Notes: generated by a model from the letters alone, not told the origin. 64,000 bases of DNA from Pseudofabraea citricarpa (GCA_029641185.1 JAPWGK010000002.1:1426001-1490000), one strand, 5' to 3'; shown: positions 34,861 through 47,654, counted from the first letter of the stretch. Translations and numbers: made by a program.

Positions 34861-35200
34861 ACTTTAGGATATAGATCCAAAGCATATTTACCAGAAATGC
34901 TATGTCACCAGCAGATTCTCTCCTTTGTCACTTTTTCCAGGGCCCCAGACTGGTCAAGATGCGTTATCGGCAGCGAATGAACATAGATCCCAAGTTTCAA
35001 TGCTTCCATCAGACTGATCAGCATGTTCTATCAGTGACATCATCCAACACTATGAGACTGATCAATATGCTCCTTCGGTGGTGGATGAACATAAATCCTG
35101 GACTGGCTAAGAATGATACAGTCGTGACAGTGCTCGTATGACTTTTTCAATACCATAGCCATAGCCATAGACCCCATCGGTGACGGATGAATATAGATCC
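34861..35200. repeat. Decayed tandem repeat, about 102-112 bp unit, four copies
   Basis: The word ATARATCC, preceded in the last three copies by GRATGAAYAT-like sequence, recurs at 34871, 34983, 35091 and 35193. Surrounding words such as RACTGATCARYATG and ACTTTTTC recur as well. Copies are strongly diverged. Noncoding, between the SCY1-like gene and the 699-aa protein gene. Confidence 0.65.
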
Positions 35201-35646
35201 GGCTGAGCAAATCTGTAGGACGAATGTTCCGCCGATGCCGTGCCAGGCAGCACGCTATAGAACTACATGACAACCTCGTTCGCGCTCGTGAATTTTTATG
35301 CATCTTCTTTCATCGCCCAACATTGAAAGAATATTCATCATAACCTCCTCCAGCATGCGCCAACTTATTTCGTATTACTCTAGTAAAGAATAACCCAAGT
35401 CTCTTTAACCACAGAATATCAACAACAAGATCGAGATTGAACCTTCAGCTTACTCTCATCCTAGCGCTACAAGCTGTTAGCATACTCAACAAAGGGTCTG
35501 GAAAGTTGCCTGCTAGACTATACCACGCACAGAACCTGAAAGCTTCAACCACTTAGACACTCATATCTTCAAGTAGTTCTCCTTGTTGAAGTAGGATCGT
35601 TATAGAAGAGCAGCCAGGTTAGCCATTACAAAGAATCTGGCGCAAG
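35201..35646. promoter_or_regulatory. Upstream region of the 699-aa protein gene
   Basis: No gene seen. It should contain the promoter and 5' UTR of the gene starting at 35647. Confidence 0.4.
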
Positions 35647-37842
35647 ATGGCTATAGCTCCACTATCTCCATCAACCACGAAGATGGCGGTGGTTCATAAC
35701 AGAGAAGGTAATTATGCTTCTACCTGTTCACTATCCCATGAAAATCAAGAGACAGATCAAGGGCTTACACTTTCACCCAAGATACCATCCAGCGATTTCT
35801 GGCAAGATGACCAACTTGCTGCCTTTGGTGCTTTCACCGAGGCAGATTTGAATGCTTTTCTGGGCCCTGTTCAAGTTGAACTGCTGGGAGAAAGCTTCCA
35901 GCGTGATGATGAATGGTTCCCAGACCAGTCACTGCATGAATCATGTCAGTCGACGCAGACACTGAGTAGGGGACAAGAACTTGCCAATGGGTTTAAGGAT
36001 ATGTCGTCTCCAATCAAAGAGCAATTATTTATGCCGTCAGAAGTATCAGTAAGTCAGATCCTATTTTTGAAGTATTTAACTGACTACTTCTAGCAGCGAA
36101 TATGTGATGTTGCTTTGAATCAGAAGTCAGATGAAATCAATGCCTCTGGTCACGGCCCAGAAGTTCAAGAAACCCCTGAGCATGGCAGTATGATGGCCAC
36201 TGCGGGTTGTAGCTCATCAGCTTGTCTCCATTACTATGGGTCTAACACCACTCAAAAGACTTGCCTGGACGACGACTGTCGCAGCCTCTTTACTGACGGT
36301 GGTTCTTTGGACTATTATAGCCAAACTGAGGAGCCTGCTGGTAAACAACAAGAGCTCAATCCTAAGGAAGTAGTGGATAGGGGTGCAAACTTACCTGGGG
36401 GTGGACATGGAGGTCCACGAGCTAGTGAAATTTTTGAAGAAGTTGTTCCGCCGAGTACAGTAAACGGGGTTGGGTTGCCAAATCAAAAGCCTAGCCATAT
36501 TAGGTCGACCCCGGCGCGATATAACGACTCATCTTTTAAACCAAGCCAAACTTCTGAGAAAACACATCCACATCCACATCCTCTTCTCATCAACCGCCAA
36601 CCCGAAAAACCTCAAGCACACCAGCTTCCCATTGACCGTCAAACCGAAAACCCTCAAACACATCTCCTTGACATTAACCGCCAAAACAACAAGTCAGATC
36701 CACATCCACATACACGCCACCTTCCCATTGACCGTCAAACCGAAAACCCTCAAGCACAACAGCTTCCCATTGACCGCCAAACCGCCAAACCGCAAACAAG
36801 TACTTCCTCTACCTTACCTAATAGAACTTGTCTTTCTACACTCATAGCACTTGACGCACCGGGTCGTTCTCCAGTGCTCCCGCTGCTCAAACTGGGTGAA
36901 AGCCTCACGTCAAGCAAGTCAATACCCGCAGATTCCAAGTCCCACATACCACCTGAGGTTGATCACAGCCTGTTCGTGGGATTCGAGAAGCTCCTCGACA
37001 CTTTTACTACAAACGCCCTTTTCAGAAGCAGTGTTCTTGCCTGGTTGGCTCTCACGATGGACAGTAAGTTTATCTTTTTCTCAAATTCAAGACTACTTCT
37101 AACTTTGTTTCTAGGTGGCAGCAACAACAATTTCCGCAACGGCTCCGGTTTGCCCTACAGTAATGCTGCTACATCTTCTCAAGGTAGTGTATCTATGGAA
37201 ACCCACAAACAAGTTTGTGCGGAGAATGAGTTATTGAGTTACCACAATAGAGGACTGAGAGGCTATGTAAAAAAATTACGTACCGGTGTTGAGGAATTAT
37301 ATGATAGCAACACGGAGCTCAAACATCAGGCACAGGAGCTCGAACATCAGAACCAGGAGCTCAAACATCAGAAGGAGAAGGCAATTGATCGCGCTGGTTA
37401 CTTCGCAAACCAACTTGGGGGAGAAGGTGTTCATGATAATGAGGACCAGGCAGTGGAGATTTCTCGTGCAGATGCTATAGCTGCTCTGACCTCTCAAAAT
37501 GGCACCAACCGATTATACATGTGCAATCATGTATTCACGGACAAGAGCAGTTTCCGTAAGACCAACTCATACTGCGGTGCGATCAACGACCGCTCGAGAG
37601 CTACGTGCCATCAATGTCACAACCGCTTTGACTCCACTAGCCAGCGAGAGATCATCTTCGTTGATGGGCAGCGTTTCGATCGCCAAGAACCATTGTCAAG
37701 TCGGAAGCAACACCATGGCGGAGAGAGTACCAAGGGACCATCGAAGCGGCCTCGCCCTGATGAGCCAGATGATGATATGTCGGGCCTTGGCGGAAGCCAT
37801 AGCAAGAGACAAACCCGGCAATCAGGTGCCCCAACAGCTTAA
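35647..37842 (+). CDS. Uncharacterised 699-aa protein: repeat region, coiled coil, Cys/His-rich tail
   Basis: No recognised family. Exons are 35647-36048, 36094-37063 and 37115-37842. Both introns have GTAAGT donors and TAG acceptors. The second is 51 nt with no stop, so its retention would add 17 residues in frame. Visible parts are an acidic, disordered N-terminus and a degenerate repeat of about 18-22 residues built on LPIDRQTENPQ (five or so copies, encoded by about 36590-36800). A leucine-poor heptad segment (ELKHQAQELEHQNQELKHQK) is a clear coiled coil. A C-terminal MCNHVF-x13-YCG-x9-TCHQCH arrangement might bind one or two zinc ions. The tail is basic and ends in a KRPRPDEPDDD segment that could be a nuclear signal. 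It may be lineage-specific; its regular splicing and long frame support expression. Confidence 0.75.
36590..36800 (+). repeat. Intragenic degenerate repeat (DRQTENPQ-type units)
   Basis: The coding sequence repeats a unit translating as IDRQTENPQ-x-HQLP with variants INRQPEKPQ, INRQNNKSD and IDRQTAKPQ. HPHPH-type dipeptide runs occur in between. This is a region of probable copy-number variation within the 699-aa protein. Confidence 0.8.
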
Positions 37843-39100
37843 GGAGGGTTGATGAGTGATGTCCCGTGCAAGAAATTTGACTCGGTCAACTATTTCAGTC
37901 CACGATGAAGGGAAATAGTTGGAGATGCGCAGTTGTGTGAAGTAAGATGGAGAATTATGTATCTGAACACTTTTTATTTTTGTCAAAGTATAATACCTGG
38001 AGGGTTTGGTTGTTTCAGCACAGTTGGCAGGAAGGAGCCTCTTCCTCACAATTTTTACGTTTCGCCGTCTCCAATACGAAACAAGAGTCAAGATTGATGA
38101 GGGGGGGAGAAAGATGTACATGTATAATGCAAGAAAAAGCCAAAAACAATTAAAAATCCTGTTGAGAGTCAAAGGAAAGGGTCTCGTGCCTTATTCTGAA
38201 ATATGGTGATGTGCCAATCTGGATTTCAGCTCCAGTGCTAGAAAGATGAGTATGTTCCTATCCTGATCATATTTACATTTCCATGCAGCATTCTTTCTCA
38301 CTTTGTTTCTTTCATCTCCTTCGCCAGTTCCTCGTACCTACCTACTGGTGCTTTGTCCGTTCTGTGAACCATGTAATTGATTGCTGAAGGGAGTTGGTTG
38401 ATTGGTGTCCATATCCTCCCAAAAGAGGAGTATAATGCTTTGACACCCTTAACCTCGAGATACAAGACTTGGAGTATTTTCCCTAAAAGCCCATGCCATT
38501 ATAAACAGTGGTGGGTTACATACTTTAGAAATAGGCACTCTAGAGAGATGTCAGATCTGCTCTGTCAAGAGCAAACAACTCTTAACCAGCATATTGTTCT
38601 GGTAATTCCAAGGTAAATTGGTTAGGAGATTTCGTGTTCCAGAATAATCATCACTGTCATCACATCATGAAAGTTGGTAGAGTTATTATTTTATGTATCT
38701 TCTGATTCGCTTAGGTAGAACACTGTGCTGGAAGAAGCTATTATTTCTACCTTGCCAATCAGAGTTGGCTCAATTCGAAATCATGCCTCCGTCCGCATCT
38801 CATCATGAGCATCAATTCCCAGCGACACGCAATCCATATCTGGACAGCCAGGAGAGAACAGAGGATCATGAAAACCATCATCAGCCCCTCCCTCCGTTGG
38901 AATAAACATGATATGTAAGCTAAAGGGAAGCAAGATCAAAAAAGGAAAATCCTCTTTTTAATTCCACCCACCCGAATTTTTTATATGCCAAATGCTGGCA
39001 CGAACAAACCCAAATGCAACGCCCATGCACCCAAATGAATCAAATCCGCAATCAGATTCCCCTAATTCCCCATCCAGATGTCGTGAAGAAAGGAACATGT
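37843..39100. other. Convergent intergenic region, no gene seen
   Basis: Contains both 3' flanks and unsupported short frames. A CCTACCTACTGG-like stretch is near 38336. Confidence 0.5.
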
Positions 39101-41459
39101 TCAAGCACCTCGACCAGGAACTGTAAAATCAACCCAGGTTCGCTTCAAAGAAGGCACTTCGCCACCAGTATAAGGTGTAACGATCTCTTGCCATCCAACA
39201 ACTTCCCATTGTTTTCCATTGGCAGTGCGTTCTGAGGTAGAGACATGCGGGCTTCCATAGGCACTTTGTCGTCGCTTCTCACGTTCTTCGATGACTGTAT
39301 GCATGACCTTCTGTCTGAGAGCGGTAGTAGCCCAGGCATTAACATTGCCGAGATGTTGTGACTCGAGTACATACTTCAATAGTTGAAATGGTAAGTTAAG
39401 TAAGACTCTTGAGAGAATGACATTGGTAGAATTTCCAGAAGTGCTGCGAGTGTTGTCCTCGGTTGGATGGTCGCCGAACTTAATGAAGCTAAGTCGAGAA
39501 TTTTGCATAGATGGCCGTTCAGCTGGGATAATAGGCAATCTGCGAATGCCAGGAAAGTCTCCAGTAACCGTATCAAGTTCAAAATCTGGTGGGAAAGATG
39601 TGATGATGAAGTTCATCGCAGTGTGAATCAGTAGGTTGACTGAAGGGCCATACTTGCTAGGACAGCCTCCCTCAGGGGCCTTGTTGCCATCCAGTGTCCA
39701 CTGCGAGTCAAGACCACCCTCAAGTGAAAAATCAAGGGCCCTTTCAATGGTAAACCAATTGATGAAATGGCTAGCAATTTCTATACCTCTGTTCAATACT
39801 GAGTGTAATTGAAGAAGATGGCCAGCAGCTGCGTAGCCAAGAGCAAGGTCAAATCGGTCCCTAAGCGATCCAGGCATGTTCAAAGATGTTTCTCCGACGG
39901 AGACAGGATTCATTCCACCAAGAACACCAACATCAAGAAGGGGTCCTGCGTAGAGTCGCTGAGCAGCCATCCAAAAGGCATCAGAGCGCAGGAAGCGATC
40001 ATCAACCTCAATGAGTAGATTTCTAACCAGCATTATATCAGTGGTACCACCAACTTGAGCCTGGGCTGTCATAAGACCTTTGAGTGTCGGGCTTCGAGCG
40101 AACATAAGGTTATGACCTGGAATGCGAAGGGGTGGAGCGCGATCATCGGAGTATCGGACCTCAAGCGTATAATCAGCCAAGTTGGGGTCTCCAAACTGAC
40201 TCTGAAGGTACGAGATAAGTCCATCATATGTGTCCATTCCAGGAGGCGGAAGTGGCAGCTGACTCATGACTGGGAAGTTACCATGTGGAGGCGCAAGATT
40301 TTGGGAGATTGGACGCGGCTTTGGCTGTGTTTGTTGATATAGGTGCACATCATCAATATGGCCATTGCTTCCATTGCCGTTGGAGATAACTGGCGCGGGA
40401 TACTGGCTGTAAAAGGGAGGTCCAACGGGGTCCTGGTCATTAGGAGCTGAAGATTGAGATCCTTGAAAGCTGTGTGGCGTGGAAGGGTCAAAAGATGGTG
40501 CAAACCGCTGGCCGTCCGTACCGATGATGGGTGTGCCCGAGGGAGAATAACCATCTGGGGGTGCAAATGACACCATCTGGCGACGAGCGAAATTGTCATT
40601 GCTCGAGTTCGGCATCATGAAGTTATCTGGTCGGGGGTAGTGTCCTCCTGGAGGTCCCATTGGGGAGAAGCCATTTGAGGGGTTCTGATGATGAGCGCCG
40701 TTCATATGGGGTGCTTGAGAACGACCACCAGGAGGGCCTTGCTGATAGCCATATGGAGGCAGGTTTCCAGCGGAGGGTGGAGGTGCAGGGGAAGAATTGT
40801 TCGATTCTGTATAGCCACCAAAGACGAGGCTTCCGGTACTTGGATGAGTGTTATGCATTGGATGATGGCCATTGAAGGTGTTTTGGGGCAGGAATTTGAC
40901 AGCGTCTTGAGGATTGAGAGGACCATGGTTGGCAGGGTAGAAGGGCGGTGGCATCTGATAGGTTGTTCTAGAAGCGTTTGATGCATGCTCTGAAGATACC
41001 GAGTCGGGTTGATCATGTTCTCCGTCAACTGCAAAAGATTAGCAATTTGACCTATTTGCAAGCCCATCAGAATTGCTCACCTGTGACTTGTTTCTGAATT
41101 GCTACCACTGGTTCCTTGGCTGGTTCGTTGACATCCTCTGCGCTAGCAGCTGGTGTTGTGCTGGTTTCGGCGACTGCAGATGTTGGCTGTTCTACCTCTT
41201 GCAACTTCAACTCTTTGTGATCCTCGGATGGTCCATTAGTGGCCGGGAGACTGCTTTCTGGGTCCGGAGAGGTAGCCTGGATCTGTGTTTGCAATTGAGG
41301 CTTGCGCGCAGTAACAGGCTCTTCTACCTTCTTCGCTGTGGTCTGCTTTCGCTTTTGGAGATACTGAATCGGTAAGGCTGGCACGACACTCTTCACTGCA
41401 GTAGGACGCGGGCGGTTAGCCTGCAGATTCTTCGCTGCGGCGTTGGTCGAGGGCGCCAT
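39101..41459 (-). CDS. BTB/POZ-like domain protein, 768 aa
   Basis: Exons are 41081-41459 and 39101-41028, joined in frame at GTGAGC/TTGCAG. The start codon gives MAPSTNAAAKNLQ. The first about 350 residues are low-complexity (Gln/Pro/Gly/Asn-rich, with PPPFYPANHGP and GPPGGHYPRPDN), as in many fungal regulatory proteins. From about residue 385 a folded region resembles a BTB/POZ fold (LADYTLEVRYSD, RIPGHNLMFARSPTLKGLM, DIMLVRNLLIEVDDRFLRSD). A helical part follows (FDLALGYAAAGHLLQLHSV and RGIEIASHFINWFTIERALDF). The C-terminus (LLNLPFQLLKYVLESQHLG, then EERERRQ-like residues) also looks conserved. BTB proteins often recruit Cul3 or form dimers, but no specific role can be given. A family name is uncertain; the gene itself is not. 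Confidence 0.82.
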
Positions 41460-44360
41460 GGTGATGAGAAAGCCACGGGTGCAGGGAAGATCGGTCTCGA
41501 GTTGATGAGGAGCAGAAGTTTCAGTGATCCGATGGACGTCCCCAAGATTCAACAATGACCATGTGGCTGGTCATGTAGCATCCGGGGAGTCTTTCGTGGA
41601 TTAACAGGCGCAATGAGGGATGTCGTGGAGACGACGACGAGACGACGAGCTTGGGGGTGGAAGAAGGCCGAAATTCACTGAGCTCCGATTACCTTTTGAT
41701 ACCCCACACAAGAGAAAAGCCTGGCTTGCTGACTGAGGCCACCACACAACCAGAACTAGGCCGTTTTAGGCGATGACAACTACCAGACGAAAGAACAGAA
41801 TCACAGCTCGCAACAGCATACATAGGTAGGTATTTAAATCCTTCCCATCCGGCGGAATAGCAAACTTATACCCGAAACTGCACAGTTCCAGCCGTCAAGA
41901 AAGGTCTAAAAGAAGACATATCCACCTACTCCAAATCCCATTTAAGTTTGTCACCAGTTTCCTCCCTCTTTGCTGTAGCAAACTTTTGCAAAAGACCTTT
42001 TTATAGGCCTGGGATAACAATATAAGTTAGGTTCTGTCCTGCTAGTATTAAAGCTATCGGTTCTAGTTCCAGCCAGTTTGCATTGTTGACTATTATCGAC
42101 ACAGGTAGAAGCTAAGCAGATGCATCCACGGAATGTCCACTGGATGTTTCACATTTGCATCTAAAGTATGACCAGCATATAATCTCTTTGGTGCTACTTG
42201 TGAAGGTTTTTTCCTGAAGATGGGCCCTTAGAGACAAAGAAAACATCAAGGGAAGAGTTGCAGTCAACCTTTCTGCAAGTATCACCAACATCATAGTCAA
42301 GAGAACAGTTATAGTCCGAATCATTTTCCTTTCGAGTTGAACTGCTAGTTTAAGGGAAACCGCCAGACTTTGCCGTCTAGAACATGATTTTGAGTGTAGA
42401 AACCTTTCCAAAGAAAATGTACTAAGTCAGCCAAGTCAAGCAGTTCAGGTCATAGCATGCTACAATGAAATTAGTCCTATATAGCAGAAGACCTTCCTCT
42501 GGAAGTCACAACCACATACTAACTGCTTGTCGCAGGTAATCAAAGTCAGCCATGCTTGCTGGTGAAATATTTTTATGTAGAGTAGCACATAGCTAGCTGA
42601 AGGTTATCCAACCACACTTGGCCCTCGAATATTTGTCAATGGGGTCAGGTAGCACAGTTTGATACCCACCACCTATTCCGCCCAGGTAGTTTTTTCAATT
42701 ATATTGCAATAGTTGTTTCAAATCATTAGCAAATGCAGATCCTGTATGGAAAAGTCTTGGTACAAGATTCAAAGCCGCGGTGGTGTCCTGACGGGGTGGT
42801 TGTGGACCCAAGGTATACATACTTAGTTAAGCCGAAAACTCATATTCAACAGACCATCTGGTGTAGTTGGTGTAATAACCATCTATCGATGATCAGGCTC
42901 TTTCGAGGGCGATCGGGTAGCCAGCTGAGCCAGTTGAAGATCCCACCGTGCCGGAGCGGGGCCAAAAAAATCAGTACGCCTGGTTTACCTCAAGATCATA
43001 TGGGTCATCTATCCCAGCTGGTCTTAGAGTTTTTGCCATTTTGATTTTTTTAGTCGATCTTGAGAGAGCGCGCTGCAAATACTGGTAGCGTCGCGTGTTT
43101 TGTTCCACTGGCTAAGCGAGTACCCGGGAGGGGGTCAGCTACCAGCACGCAGCCGCGCGCAGAGTGAGCAATGGGAAAGGCTGGGCACTGGGATATACAC
43201 ATGTTCTGGATTTTACTTGTTTGAAAGATTTGAATTGCATACAGTCTTGATTGAACGTTTCGAAATATCGGTTTCAAGGTTTGGAGCGTATTGGCAATAC
43301 CGTTTTGTCTTCCTCCTCCAGGTTCTTTTGCCCTTCGCTTGCCTGTTCCTCTCCAGTCTCACACCCCCCTTCTTCAATACACTCAGCCAAATTCCTCATG
43401 TCGATTCTCTTCTGCTTCTTTTTTGCTTTCCTCTTTTCCTTGTCTCTCTGCTTCTTGTTTTGAGTAGCACTCGTGCGTCTTTGCTCCTTGCCTTCCTCTG
43501 CCATCTTTCTCTCTACCCAGAACTAGCGAGCGCGACATCGGGTTAGTATTGCTTTCTTCGAAGACCAACGATGCGTAAAACAACCACTTACTTTCTCTTT
43601 CTTCTTCTCATTACCCCCCTCGTTGTTGATCGCAGTAAACGATGTAGTTGTTGTCATCGATCACTCTCTCAATTGCAGCGTATTATGATGATCAAGTGGT
43701 CTAGAGTCACTGGGTTGCACTTGATCCCTCGAAATTACAATAGCACAAATACGCACGCATTACTCACATCGTCAGTAGAATCTAAGGAACATAAAGCATC
43801 CTACACAATACCCTTCACAACACTACCACCAAGAGCTTGTTTTGTACTAGCACTTAAGCAAAAGCAATATGTGGTCCCTGGCCGGGTGGGTATTATATGA
43901 ATATGGGCTTTTCAATCAATCGATTAAGCCTTGCTGTAAAAATACCAATGTAGAGTCCACTTTCATGCTGCAACAGCCGTTTACTTAGACCGGGTGTTGT
44001 TTAAACTCGGCTTCAAAGAATATGCATACATAAGAGGAAGGGGTAAAAATGGAGGAAGATAATTGGACGTATTATGATTTCTTCTAGCCCTGCTTCCAGA
44101 CTTACATTATGCAGTAGGAGCTTATTGGAATCTGATACGGTACATTATATCATATCCTTGGGCGCCGTAATGATCCACTAAACCATCTTCGACTCGTTTC
44201 ATCTTATCAAACCGCTCAGAAGAGACTTGTCTTGGCTTTTGCAAATTCCGTTGCATTCGTGAAGTACACCTAAGAGCAATTTTTGATGCACTGCTAATGT
44301 AACCCTTCATCCCACGCAACCCACAAGACGACCAGAAAACCGAAGACCGAGAACATCCAT
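41460..44360. other. Long gene-poor interval (2.9 kb)
   Basis: This region between the BTB-like gene start and the eL13 gene end includes the BTB gene promoter near 41460-41760. At about 43310-43510 there is a strongly pyrimidine-rich plus strand, such as normally precedes fungal genes. Downstream of it a 109-codon frame at 43571-43900 has a hydrophobic N-terminus but no other support. No repeat or RNA gene could be identified. Confidence 0.5.
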
Positions 44361-45175
44361 TTACTTCTTAGCAGCAGCTGCCTCATCAGCCTTGTCCCTC
44401 GCCCGCTTATCACGCGCTCCCTGGTATCGGGCCTCGCTTCTAGCGTCACGAAGCTTTCTGTAGGCACCACCCTCGATTGGCTTAGGCAAGTCGCTCTTGC
44501 TGATCTCGGTGAACTCATATGCGGTAGATGCGATTGGGAGAGCACTCTTGACGCTGGTGATTGTGTTCTTAACGGCCGAGACGTCCTCCTTGGTGGCATC
44601 ACCAGTCTTGTGTTGACCAAGCTTGCGGGGGAACAAGATCATGCGAGACTTGTACTCCTTTAGGCGGGCAACGTTGATCGAGAGGGACTCGACAGAGAGG
44701 TTTTGACGGCGGGGATCGACAGAGATGCCGATGGTTGGCGCAAGCTTGCGGGGGATGCCAGCTTCCTATTTACTGTCAGATCTCATTCCATGCTTTTAAA
44801 AATCCTTAATGTCCCTACCTTCAACTCGGTGAGGGTGAAACCACGTCCAGCTCGTACACGGCGGTTGTACTTGATCGTTGGGCATCGAACAATTGGTCTC
44901 AGCTTGTCAACTGGTCGTGGGGCGACAGCTGCAGCCTTTGAAAGACGAGCATTGCGGCGTCTGAGCTTTCGGCCAGGCTATTGAACATGTCAGACCCTGT
45001 CTTCCTTCTATCTCCTCGTATGTGTATGTGTGTGAATTTACCTGGTCGAAGTGAACGCGGACTCTTCGCTGCCAATCCTTACGGAAATCTACGTCGAGAT
45101 CAGTATTGTTCTGGAAAGAATTCGAGAGGGCAACAAACGGTTGTGCGGAATCTGCTGGTTGTGCTTGATCGCCAT
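44361..45175 (-). CDS. RPL13: 60S ribosomal protein L13 (eL13)
   Basis: A structural protein of the large cytosolic ribosomal subunit. Exons are 45139-45175, 45042-45088, 44819-44977 and 44361-44765, giving 215 aa, the expected length. The start [20 protein letters not shown] and the following [18 protein letters not shown] are the eL13 signature. [36 protein letters not shown] and [17 protein letters not shown] follow in order. The C-terminus is Lys/Ala-rich ([11 protein letters not shown]). Three introns crowd the 5' half, a usual pattern for fungal ribosomal-protein genes. The first uses a GTTTGT donor, weaker than the GTAAGT/GTATGT consensus elsewhere in the window, but it alone gives the conserved HF junction. 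Confidence 0.97.
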
Positions 45176-47654
45176 TGTAACTGTGATGCGATCAAGTTGT
45201 CGATGTTGTCGTTGGAGAGTTGAGGTCGCAAAATTCGAAGTTCTTCTTACCCTAGAAATTCGCGAATTTCTCAGTGCGTGAGGCAAAACGCTTTGGCGAG
45301 CCAGGCATCAACATAGACGAGCGAGATTATGTAATAGCTATGAGCGTTGGAGTCTACTCAAGCCACCCCTTTCTAGTTTAAAAAGTCACACCGTCTTGAG
45401 TGCGCCAGCAAACCCTCGAATGATAGTGACCTACCGACCTACCAAGTTGATAACTGTATGAAGCTCAAGCTATGGCAAGAAAAAAAAAATTAGTATCCGA
45501 TTGTTTAAACAGCCTTCATGTTATAAGTTGACGCTAGGTTACAAGAAACTACAATCTGTTGCACTCAGGATTTCTTCCAAATGTATCCACCAACTGTTAT
45601 GATGGGAAATTGGCCGTGGAGAATAACGGACGTGAAGAAACGATCTCAAGTTCTTAACCATGAAATCCAGAGAGAAATATTTCGTCTGATAATAAAAAAT
45701 AAGTTTTCTCCTCCTCGAATGCCGTCTTCGTATTTTCATCAAATGCTAGCTGTCATCGTGCTTTGGATATGTCCGAGAATGAACAAAGACAACTCCTATA
45801 GCCGAGTGCTCAGCTCTCCAGCTCTTGGAACATCCATTCATGATCTGAGAAGTAATTTGCACTTCTATAATACACTGAGAGCCCTAGCTTCCTCTAATTT
45901 CCTTGCTGATGCAGTGATCTCGAATGTGTTGCTTTCTTCTCGCTGGTTTTAATGAAAAGCGTCGGCCAACTATACATTTAGTCTCTAGGAATGTCTGTCC
46001 TAATCGTCCAAGACGAACTGTATATATGTTACCATGGACTTCACATATATTTTTGGTCTCATACTGTTCCGTTTCACATGTGGGTATCTTTTGAATATAT
46101 ATCTTCAGTTATAGTATATCAAAACACCTGCCAAACCATTCAAAGGCGATCTCTGTTACTTTCCATAACCACATATAGTCCAACTGGGGTGTCATCAAAG
46201 TTGAGCTCAGATGGAAGGAAGACAATGTAGTGGTAGGAAACATAAAACTAAGGGGCTATTCTGACTTTGCGGACTGCGAACGATTTACATCTCGAAGTTC
46301 AGTGTGCTATTGGATATGACTCGCTGCGAATGTCATTTGTCTGTAAATATTCCACGCTGAACATCACATGAATGGCGAGCGCTGACAGACAGCTATACTC
46401 CTCGAAGCTCCCCGAGGATCGAACCAGATCGAATACACGCCGCCGTTACTTGAGTGGGCAGTGGGTGGTAAAGGCTGTGCAGGCTGAGAACAAGTCGATT
46501 GAAAGTGTATGTGACGGCAGAGGAATGAGACTGCGGAGTCATATTGGGTACTTGGGCGTTTGCACAATAATAATGATAATTTATACTGTGTTGTATATCG
46601 TGCGTATTTGCGTGCGAATCTGCCGTAAACAGTTGGGGATCGCAAAGACGTGGGCTTCACATCAGGTCAGTACACAAATCAACAGCCCAGCGGAGAGTTC
46701 CAGGCACCAGTTGTCTGGTCAGCATCAGTAGATCGACCAAACGCCCTCACCAGAAAACCTGCGCTTCGCGGCGCGGCCTTGCATCAGATCGTGGGGTTAG
46801 CATCACGCCTCTGCAGTCGACATCTTCTTCAAGCCCTGGCCAGAGGCACAAGATCTCAATGAAAATAAAAGGTTCCCATAGGGAGTGCAATCAAAAATTC
46901 CCCCGATGACGTCCCCGAAGGAAAGTCAACGATTCTTGGCTCCACGATGTGCAATGTAGGCCTCGTATCGCCAGCGAGACAATTGGTGAGCTGCCTGCTG
47001 TCAAGAAGGTAAGTATGATTTTTGGAAGAAGGTCGAGGAGGAGCGAGGTTTAAGTAGTTTCGTAACCACGCTAGTGCGGACCTACCAGCGCTAGTACTAG
47101 CGCACACGCTCACGTGCGAGGCGGAGGGAACAATGATTCTACGTGCTTAGAATTTGGTAGTCGAAGTCGAAGTTAAGGATCGGATAGAAATTTGGATTTG
47201 TTGATGATTTCTTTCTGTTTCTTTAACCTTTGGAAAGTTTGTTTTATCTTTCTAATCTGATGTATCAAGATGATGTTAAGGCGATATTAGTTCTCTAACT
47301 CACGTCTAACCTTGACACTTAGTACCATGTGCTTGGAAGGACTTCAACTTTTCATCTTAAAAGAACACCTTTGACTTTGACTAAGTAAAGTTTCTTATTT
47401 CTAGAATAATCAAATATGTACTGGAACCCTTCTTCTGACTAAACACCAACCTTAGGTGGTCCAGAAACAACCCCATCTGCTTTCAAATCACGAGGTTTAA
47501 GATCTGCGCCGCCGATGACGTTCCCGTTCATCGCTCCGAGGCAGCTCAGAACGAGCAATAAACAATTTTACCCTCGACGCCAAACCTGGTTCTGACAGTC
47601 GCAACCCACTCAATGAATTTATGATAGCAGCACCTACATTCATTAAGCCGAAAT
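45176..47654. other. Divergent gene-poor interval (2.5 kb)
   Basis: Lies between eL13 and the OXLD1-type gene, whose start codons face apart. It should contain both promoters. Open frames at 45581-45952 and 46372-46731 have no domain, no introns in proper context and no favourable start. An exact 16-bp palindrome occurs at 47088-47103. No RNA gene seen. Confidence 0.5.

Noticed and set aside
43274..43504. Minus-strand frame encoding a Lys/Glu-rich 76-aa peptide
   Set aside because: It is the complement of a pyrimidine-rich tract, which automatically yields Lys/Glu/Arg codons. No splicing or homology supports it.
45581..45952. 123-codon plus-strand frame
   Set aside because: No recognisable domain and an isolated position in AT-balanced intergenic DNA; its length is within chance expectation.
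46410..46430. GGATCGAACC resembling a reverse-complement tRNA B box
   Set aside because: The flanking bases do not form a T-stem, and no A box, anticodon arm or acceptor stem could be drawn. No other tRNA-like B box was found.
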